Positions 4,639 to 8,312 of a stretch of 8,312 bases of DNA are shown one piece after another. The notes beneath the pieces were generated by a model. It did no database searches and was not told where the DNA came from. It saw only the letters and a program-made list of their open reading frames with translations. The first letter of the stretch is position 1, and each line of letters starts with the position of its first letter. Source of the stretch: Candidatus Woesearchaeota archaeon (GTDB lineage: Archaea > Nanobdellota > Nanobdellia > SCGC-AAA011-G17 > JACQNH01); the NCBI GenBank assembly GCA_016203175.1, contig JACQNH010000041.1, positions 1 to 8,312 of the forward strand, read 5' to 3'. Position numbers and translations under genes: made by a program.

Positions 4639-4683
4639 TTCAAATCCTGTCCCCCGCACTATTAATTTTAAATAAACTAAAAA

Positions 4684-4692
4684 CTTTTAAAG
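4684..4692 (+). promoter_or_regulatory. TATA box of tRNA-Thr
   Basis: CTTTTAAAG, centred about 29 bp before G1 of the tRNA, the same spacing as for tRNA-Leu. The two tRNA genes therefore seem to be transcribed separately although they are only 58 bp apart. Confidence 0.5.
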
Positions 4693-4716
4693 CGGTAAAG
4701 ATTAAATTATTTTATT

Positions 4717-4804
4717 GCCCCGGTTGCATAGTCTGGTAGTGCACAGCCTTGGTAAAATTAACCTAAAAAGGCTGAGGTCGCGAGTTCAAATCTCGCCTGG
4801 GGCT
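4717..4804 (+). tRNA. tRNA-Thr(GGU) with one 14-nt intron
   Basis: Acceptor GCCCCGG (4717-4723) pairs with CTGGGGC (4797-4803) with one G-U pair; the discriminator is T4804 and no CCA is encoded. The D-stem is GCAT/GTGC, with A14, G15 and GG (4735-4736). The anticodon stem CAGCC (4744-4748) pairs with GGCTG (4770-4774). The T-arm GCGAG-TTCAAAT-CTCGC is perfect. The loop before the intron is T32 T33 G34 G35 T36 A37, so the anticodon is GGU (codons ACC/ACU), threonine. G1-C72 and C2-G71 fit tRNA-Thr identity. After removal of 4755-4768 the tRNA is 74 nt. Pro(UGG) was considered and rejected because it would force a mismatched anticodon stem. Confidence 0.9.
4755..4768 (+). other. tRNA-Thr intron (position 37/38, 14 nt)
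   Basis: A strict BHB: exon TTGG (4749-4752) pairs with CTAA (4763-4766, one G-U), 5' bulge TA^A (4753-4755), 3' bulge AA^A (4767-4769) next to the anticodon stem. The remaining intron is too short for more than a loop. Confidence 0.8.
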
Positions 4805-4810
4805 AGATAA

Positions 4811-4820
4811 ATTTATAAAC
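4811..4820 (+). promoter_or_regulatory. TATA box of the 158-aa hypothetical gene
   Basis: ATTTATAAAC is centred 26-27 bp before ATG 4842 and begins 7 bp after the tRNA-Thr 3' end, so the promoter lies in the gap that must also end the tRNA transcript. It supports the 4842 start and a leaderless message. Confidence 0.6.
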
Positions 4821-4841
4821 AAATTTTTACAAGATAGCTTT

Positions 4842-5318
4842 ATGACAGAGAAAGAAAAACTGAAAGAAGCATATGAAATTTTAAGAAAAAAGTATAACTT
4901 ACCTAATTTTAATGATTTAAACAATGAATTTGAAATTTCTTCTATTAAAAAACCTTCAATTGAGTTTTTATTAAGGGTTATAAGAAGAAGAATAACAGAT
5001 AAATTAGCAATGTTCTGTAATATTTTACAAGCTTTAATAATGCCTAATACAGGTTCTGCAGTAAACTTGCATGAAATAAAATTTTTTACAGAAGAAGATA
5101 GAGTAAAGATAGAAAAATTATTATCTGATATGATGTATTTGGAGAGGAAATCATTATTATTAGATATAAACTCAAAGGAGAATGTTGAGGCTGAATTCTT
5201 GAAAACAACCATGGAATACTGGCCAAGGTTTTCTTTAGAAATGATGAGGATCGTAGATAAGATGAGCTCTGGCTGGAAAACTGAGGAAAAGACAGATAAA
5301 ACACAATATTTTGGATAA
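4842..5318 (+). CDS. Conserved-type hypothetical protein, all-helical, 158 aa
   Basis: No function recognised. The protein looks all-alpha and soluble: an N-terminal charged helix (E-K-E-K-L-K-E-A-Y-E-I-L), the segment Y-N-L-P-N-F-N-D-L-N-N-E-F-E-I (18-32), then a basic helix L-L-R-V-I-R-R-R-I-T-D-K-L (43-55) and further amphipathic helices ending in S-S-G-W. From memory, proteins opening with 'K-Y-x-L-P-x-F-x-x-L-x-x-E-F-E-I' and an R-R-R/K-I helix recur in DPANN genomes as hypotheticals, so I expect homologues there; no named domain comes to mind. No signal peptide or membrane segment is present. It has its own TATA box, and the next gene has another, so it is probably monocistronic. Low cysteine content and the basic helix leave nucleic-acid or protein binding open. 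Confidence 0.75.
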   Translation: MTEKEKLKEAYEILRKKYNLPNFNDLNNEFEISSIKKPSIEFLLRVIRRRITDKLAMFCNILQALIMPNTGSAVNLHEIKFFTEEDRVKIEKLLSDMMYLERKSLLLDINSKENVEAEFLKTTMEYWPRFSLEMMRIVDKMSSGWKTEEKTDKTQYFG

Positions 5319-5330
5319 TATTAGGAAAAT

Positions 5331-5339
5331 AAATATAAA
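5331..5339 (+). promoter_or_regulatory. TATA box of the pilin-like operon
   Basis: AAATATAAA is centred at 5335, 27 bp before ATG 5362 but only 21 bp before ATG 5356. The spacing used by the other genes in the window therefore favours 5362 as the leaderless start. Confidence 0.6.
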
Positions 5340-5361
5340 CACCTAAATACAATAGATGAAT

Positions 5362-6357
5362 ATGAAAAAGAGAGGGCAAGTCTATATTTTAGGGGCAGTG
5401 ATTGTAGGTATAGCAATATTTTTAATTTTTACCACTTTAAATATAGTTGAACAAAGCAGTTTAAATAAAAAATTTCAAAGATTAAATGAGAATTTTGAAA
5501 GAGAGGCTGAGAGATTCATAAATTCCTATGTAACTAATCCTGATCCAGACAAAGCTGAATTAAGGGATAGTTTTGCAACCTTTACAAGAGATTTTAGTAA
5601 TTACGCCAGGCAGATAAATCCTGAATTTGGAATAATTACTACAATAAGTTATGTAAATAAAGAAGGGAATCAAGTATTAGTAATTATTAATATGCTTAAT
5701 ACCTTTATTTTTGTAACTGACAAATTTCATGAAAGTGTTATTACCCCTAGTATTCAGAGGGACAGCGATGTTGAATTAATTGAAGGATGTGCAGCAAATA
5801 TAGGGGCAGAGATAAGGGCGGTTGGTGTAGGGGGGGATCTAATAGTATCTTCATTAAATCAAGATTGTATATATGAAAAAGAATTTCAGCGAAATAAAAA
5901 AATCTTATTGCTTATAGGAGATATTTGGTATTCGTATAAAGTACCATCAGAAAACAAACCAGAATTAATAGTAGTTTCTAAGTCGGATGAAAGAGCACAA
6001 ACACAAATATTTTCAAATCAAAAGCAGACTGATGTAATAGATAATTCAAAAGATAATAAACCCACATGTGCAAGATTCTGCAATTTAAATGCCAATAATG
6101 AGAATGCTTGTAAACCTGGAGCAAATTTGAATAAAATAAAGAATAAATGCTGTACATTTTTTGATAGTGAAGAAGAAAGAAAATATTGCAGCGATCCAAG
6201 TAGTCCTTGTTGTAGAGTAGATTGCGAAATATTTAAAAATAAAGACACATGTGAATTACAAAATGATGAGGATAATATAAGATGTTGCTTTACTGTAAGA
6301 AATAGATGCGAGAACAGTGTTTATGATTCGAATCTAGGGAAATTCAAATGCGAATGA
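5362..6357 (+). CDS. Pilin-like surface protein with class III signal peptide and duplicated cysteine module
   Basis: With the start at 5362 (an in-frame ATG at 5356 adds M-N) the 331-aa protein begins M-K-K-R-G5^Q6-V-Y-I-L, then a hydrophobic helix to about residue 29. This is an archaeal class III (pilin/archaellin) signal of the kind cut by PibD/FlaK peptidase, although the usual Glu at +5 is absent. Residues about 32-85 look helical, about 90-230 beta-rich with C143 and C169. The last 100 residues hold 14 cysteines, arranged as two copies of C-x3-C-x8/9-C-x10/12-C-C (C236 to C264 and C284 to C309), plus C276, C283, C316 and C330, suggesting an extracellular disulfide-rich double domain. 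The next pilin-like gene overlaps it by ATGA. A role as an adhesin or pilus tip is plausible inference; nothing in the sequence proves assembly into a filament. Confidence 0.75.
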   Translation: MKKRGQVYILGAVIVGIAIFLIFTTLNIVEQSSLNKKFQRLNENFEREAERFINSYVTNPDPDKAELRDSFATFTRDFSNYARQINPEFGIITTISYVNKEGNQVLVIINMLNTFIFVTDKFHESVITPSIQRDSDVELIEGCAANIGAEIRAVGVGGDLIVSSLNQDCIYEKEFQRNKKILLLIGDIWYSYKVPSENKPELIVVSKSDERAQTQIFSNQKQTDVIDNSKDNKPTCARFCNLNANNENACKPGANLNKIKNKCCTFFDSEEERKYCSDPSSPCCRVDCEIFKNKDTCELQNDEDNIRCCFTVRNRCENSVYDSNLGKFKCE

Positions 6358-6803
6358 TTAAAAGAGATAAAAAAGGGGACGCAACAATTTTAGCTTATGT
6401 TTTACTTATAACAGTTACAATTGTATTAGCAGTTATAGTTACTGTATACATGAGAGGCAAAGCAAAGGCACAAAGTGAATATATAAGCGAAATAGTCGGG
6501 TCCAAATTAGAGTGCGATGCTGTTGCAATTAATGTTTATTTAGAAAATAATGATGTTTATGTAACAAATATAGGTTCTAAAACAATAGATGCAGAAATAA
6601 GATACCAAACAAATGATCCAGATAATCCTTTTACCAGCAGAACAATAGACAACATTACACCTAAACCTTTTGGTGCTATTACGGGAAATTTTAAAAAAAG
6701 TACTTCTGTGATGAATAGAGCAGACAAGGTTGAGGTTATACCAAAAGTTAAAGTTGGAAATAAAAAAGTAGCTTGTGTTGATAAAAAGGCTGTTGTTAGT
6801 TAA
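6354..6803 (+). CDS. Type IV pilin-like protein, class III signal peptide
   Basis: A 149-aa protein when started at ATG 6354, whose ATGA overlaps the preceding stop; ATG 6348 would add M-R. The N-terminus M-I-K-R-D-K-K-G8^D9-A-T-I-L-A-Y is a charged stretch, a Gly before the cut, then a hydrophobic helix (about 11-33), matching the archaeal type IV pilin N-terminal domain. The rest looks like a small beta domain with D-V-Y-V-T-N-I-G-S-K-T-I (67-78), a pattern common in archaeal pilins and CARDB-like domains. C54 and C141 could form a disulfide across it. Translation is probably coupled to the upstream cysteine-rich protein, which suggests the two are made together and may sit in one surface structure. 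No prepilin peptidase, assembly ATPase or membrane platform gene is present in the window, so those would act from elsewhere. Confidence 0.8.
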   Translation: MIKRDKKGDATILAYVLLITVTIVLAVIVTVYMRGKAKAQSEYISEIVGSKLECDAVAINVYLENNDVYVTNIGSKTIDAEIRYQTNDPDNPFTSRTIDNITPKPFGAITGNFKKSTSVMNRADKVEVIPKVKVGNKKVACVDKKAVVS

Positions 6804-7618
6804 TCTGATTTCACAAATGGAATTTCTTCCCAGTCTTTTACTTTTCTAATTTTTAAATTTTTTTTCCAGACTGTTTCTAATAAAGATGAATCTACATTTA
6901 AATCTTTATATAAACCCATTAAAGCAATTATATCTTTTGGTAAGCATTTCCCACCAAAACCGAATTCTTTAGTAACATCAAAGTGGGTTTTGCCCATTCT
7001 TTTATCTTCTATAACCATTTTTTTAACTTCATCATAATTTATTCTTAATTTTTGGCATAGATCAAAAATTTCATTTGCGAAGATAACTTTAGTAGCTAGA
7101 AAACAATTTGCCATATATTTTACTGTTTCTGCTGTTGTTGGGTCTGTTTCAAATATTGTAATATTAGGAAATCTTTTTTTGAATAAATCAACTACTCTTT
7201 TTCTTACATCTAAATTATCTGCGCCAATAATAATTCTATCTGGGTTAATTGCATCGTATAAATAATTAGCCTCTCTTAGAAACTCTGGGGAGAAGCAGAA
7301 TTTTGTTTTAGGATATAATTTTGAATAGGATTTTGTTGTATTTGGAACTACAGTTGATTTAATAATAATAATTTTGTCTGTATTATCTGTAAGTTTGGTA
7401 ATTTCTTTTAAATTTTCATCTATAATTGAAAGATCTATTTTGTCATTTTTAAAAGGAGTTGGGAGACAAATAAAGACAAATTTTGATTTTTCAACAACTT
7501 CTTTTAATGGTGTTGAAGGTTTAAATTTATCATAGAATAAGATACTATTTTGGTCTTTAAAAGCATGTTCTATAGCTTGACCTACAATCCCGTAACCTAT
7601 AATCCCTATGTTTGCCAT
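6800..7618 (-). CDS. UDP-glucose/GDP-mannose dehydrogenase family protein, two-domain short form
   Basis: Enzymes of this family oxidise a nucleotide-sugar alcohol twice with NAD+ to the uronic acid. The 272-aa protein has the N-terminal Rossmann domain with G8-Y-G-I-V-G13, C-L-P-T-P (51-55) and K-S-T-V-V-P (87-92), then S-P-E-F-L-R-E-A (110-117), the central helical domain with E-T-V-K167-Y-M-A-N171-C-F, and the catalytic loop G-F-G-G-K-C225-L-P-K-D. So the catalytic Cys, Glu, Lys and Asn are all present. It then ends about 45 residues later, whereas usual members are 400 residues or more: the C-terminal nucleotide-sugar-binding domain is absent. The stop is clean and no remnant of that domain lies downstream, because the pilin gene overlaps the end by 4 bp. 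Substrate is unknown; precursor supply for surface glycans or pilin glycosylation is inference. The TATA box at 7639-7650 supports ATG 7618. Confidence 0.85.
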   Translation of the reverse strand: MANIGIIGYGIVGQAIEHAFKDQNSILFYDKFKPSTPLKEVVEKSKFVFICLPTPFKNDKIDLSIIDENLKEITKLTDNTDKIIIIKSTVVPNTTKSYSKLYPKTKFCFSPEFLREANYLYDAINPDRIIIGADNLDVRKRVVDLFKKRFPNITIFETDPTTAETVKYMANCFLATKVIFANEIFDLCQKLRINYDEVKKMVIEDKRMGKTHFDVTKEFGFGGKCLPKDIIALMGLYKDLNVDSSLLETVWKKNLKIRKVKDWEEIPFVKSD

Positions 7619-7638
7619 AAAAAAAACCTTTAATACGA

Positions 7639-7650
7639 ATATATAAATTT
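7639..7650 (-). promoter_or_regulatory. TATA box of the short sugar dehydrogenase gene
   Basis: On the minus strand this reads AAATTTATATAT, centred about 26 bp before the ATG at 7618, giving a leaderless transcript. Confidence 0.6.
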
Positions 7651-7721
7651 TCTGGAGCTAAATTCTTTTAAAATAATTTATTAAATGCGAAACATACTTC
7701 AACAGGGGGTTAATAATTCAC

Positions 7722-7734
7722 AAATATTTAAATA
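7722..7734 (+). promoter_or_regulatory. TATA box of the DoxX gene
   Basis: AAATATTTAAATA is centred about 28 bp before ATG 7756. It is divergent from the sugar dehydrogenase promoter, with about 70 bp between the two TATA boxes; I see no strong palindrome in that gap. Confidence 0.55.
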
Positions 7735-7755
7735 CACTAAAATAAAGATTTTATT

Positions 7756-8151
7756 ATGTTTTATAAAATTATAAGCAAATATGAAGATTATTTTTATCTT
7801 ATTTTTAGAATTTTTATTGGTTTTTTATTTTTTCAGCATGGTGCTCAAAAATTATTTGGATGGTTTGGAAAAGATCCTGTAGCTTTAATGAGTTTAATGG
7901 GTTTAGCTGGGATTATAGAATTTTTTGGTGGAATTGCAATTTTTTTGGGTTTATTTACTAGATTTATAGCTTTAATTAGTGCTATAGAAATGCTTGTTGC
8001 TTATTTTTATATACATATTCCAATGGGTTTTATTCCAATTGAAAATAAAGGAGAATTAGCATTATTATATTTCGCTGCTTTTTTGGTGTTATTTACTAAA
8101 GGAAACAAGAAATTTGGTTTAGAAAGGCTAATATTTAAAAGGGAGTTTTAG
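7756..8151 (+). CDS. DoxX family membrane protein
   Basis: A 131-aa protein with four membrane helices (about 11-30, 46-66, 68-88 and 98-115), the DoxX layout. The family hallmark at the end of helix 1 is clear: F-F-Q-H-G-A-Q-K-L-F-G-W-F-G (25-38), followed by a G-x-x-E-F-F-G-G motif in helix 2 (52-59) and N-K-G-E-L-A-L-L-Y in helix 4. DoxX proteins are small inner-membrane proteins first named from the archaeal thiosulfate:quinone oxidoreductase subunit; most, including single-gene members like this, have no proven reaction, and links to redox or thiol stress are reported for some bacterial members. No DoxD, thioredoxin or quinone-linked partner is next to it. Length is normal and the gene appears intact and monocistronic, with its own promoter and a T-rich end. 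Confidence 0.9.
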   Translation: MFYKIISKYEDYFYLIFRIFIGFLFFQHGAQKLFGWFGKDPVALMSLMGLAGIIEFFGGIAIFLGLFTRFIALISAIEMLVAYFYIHIPMGFIPIENKGELALLYFAAFLVLFTKGNKKFGLERLIFKREF

Positions 8152-8190
8152 AGGTGTAGAGTCTGCATATAATTTCCCACCTTTTTATTA
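8152..8190 (+). terminator. Possible terminator after doxX
   Basis: AGGTG (8152-8156) and CACCT (8178-8182) are inverted copies 21 nt apart, and the second runs into TTTTATTA. This could be a hairpin plus T-run, or simply a T-rich archaeal stop signal. The end of the neighbouring mobile element may also lie here. Confidence 0.3.
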
Positions 8191-8212
8191 TATATTTTTA
8201 AGTTCATATTTA

Positions 8213-8312
8213 TCACCATCCAAATAGTTTTACAGCCTTTTCAAATATATGCTCCTGTAACTTAAGCCAGAATACTCTTTCTGGTGTTTCAAGATCCAAG
8301 CTTTCATGTACC
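8213..8312 (-). CDS. Probable transposase, C-terminal fragment running off the window
   Basis: On the minus strand a frame enters from the right edge and ends with TGA at 8213-8215 after 32 residues. It contains V-H-E-S-L-D-L-E-T-P-E-R-V-F-W, which resembles the 'RxHxSLxxxTPxxVF' close of IS3/IS481-like DDE integrase cores, then a charged helix ending K-L-F-G-W. Only the tail is visible, so the family is not certain; an unrelated protein cannot be excluded. With the fragment at 1-117 it would make the window a segment between two mobile elements. The element's end should fall between 8152 and 8212, but no terminal repeat can be proved. Confidence 0.5.
   Translation of the reverse strand, partial: VHESLDLETPERVFWLKLQEHIFEKAVKLFGW

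Larger units (their letters stand above)
4479..4658 (+). tRNA. tRNA-Leu(UAA) interrupted by three introns
   Basis: The acceptor stem is GCGGGGG (4479-4485) with CCCCCGC (4651-4657), followed by discriminator A4658; no CCA is encoded. The D-stem is TCT/AGA with A14, G15 and GG (4496-4497). The anticodon stem CAGG|A pairs with TCCTG (4586-4590), and the variable arm G-G-C-T-T-A-G-T-G-C-C (4592-4602) is typical of archaeal tRNA-Leu. T-stem GCAGG (4606-4610) pairs with CCTGT (4646-4650), and the T-loop is TTCAAAT (4639-4645). Removing 4511-4563, 4571-4584 and 4611-4638 gives an 85-nt type II tRNA with loop C-T-T-A-A-G-A, anticodon UAA (4567-4569). Introns make up 95 of 180 bases. The first and third introns have perfect 3-4-3 bulge-helix-bulge motifs. 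Identity as Leu is firm; the anticodon depends on the two anticodon-arm introns being placed correctly. Confidence 0.85.

Noticed and set aside
4763..5212. Minus-strand open frame antisense to tRNA-Thr and the 158-aa gene
   Set aside because: It runs through the tRNA gene and opposite a gene with its own promoter; its serine/phenylalanine/leucine-rich composition is typical of the reverse of AT-rich coding sequence.
5978..6248. Overlapping minus-strand frames opposite the cysteine-rich region
   Set aside because: No start signals or recognisable features; the plus-strand cysteine spacing is regular and duplicated, which supports that strand as coding.
1..8312. CRISPR array, rRNA, riboswitch or replication origin
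   Set aside because: No regularly spaced direct repeats, rRNA-like conserved stretches or recognisable aptamer folds were seen on reading both strands.

Overview
The window looks like a piece of a small, AT-rich archaeal genome, most probably a DPANN lineage of the Woesearchaeota/Pacearchaeota type. The signs are archaeal tRNAs interrupted by bulge-helix-bulge (BHB) introns, no encoded CCA tails, TATA boxes about 25-29 bp upstream of start codons with almost no 5' leader and no convincing Shine-Dalgarno sites, class III (pilin-type) signal peptides, and a winged-helix/MNT plus HEPN pair of a kind I know from such archaea. The lineage is inference from gene style, not from a marker gene.

Layout. 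1-1000 is accessory DNA: the tail of an integrase-type transposase, then an unrecognised gene split by a -1 frameshift at a G6 run. 1073-2077 is a nucleotidyltransferase/HEPN toxin-antitoxin-like operon with repeated half-sites around its TATA box. Its HEPN gene is interrupted by a -1 shift exactly at A AAA AAG. 2153-2995 (minus) is trhO, a tRNA U34 hydroxylase. Divergent from it, 3149-4402 holds a 7-TM protein of the 'MCFS' type and a COMT-like O-methyltransferase, 3 nt apart.

4479-4804 holds two tRNA genes. tRNA-Leu(UAA) is read here as carrying three introns (53, 14 and 28 nt at positions 30/31, 37/38 and 53/54). tRNA-Thr(GGU) carries one 14-nt intron at 37/38. A lineage-type hypothetical gene (4842-5318) follows, then a two-gene surface operon: a pilin-like membrane-anchored protein with a duplicated cysteine module (5362-6357) overlapping by ATGA with a second type IV pilin-like protein (6354-6803). 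Converging on it, with overlapping stop codons, is a short UDP-sugar dehydrogenase lacking the usual C-terminal domain. A DoxX-family membrane protein and the tail of another probable transposase (minus strand) close the window.

The strongest observations are the triple-intron tRNA-Leu, in which introns 1 and 3 share the same splice-site core (GCAGG^A ... TGCnAA^), the HEPN gene broken at a canonical slippery heptamer, the promoter half-sites in front of the MNT gene, and the cysteine-module pilin-like protein. Both frameshifts lack one base in a homopolymer, so sequencing error must be excluded first.
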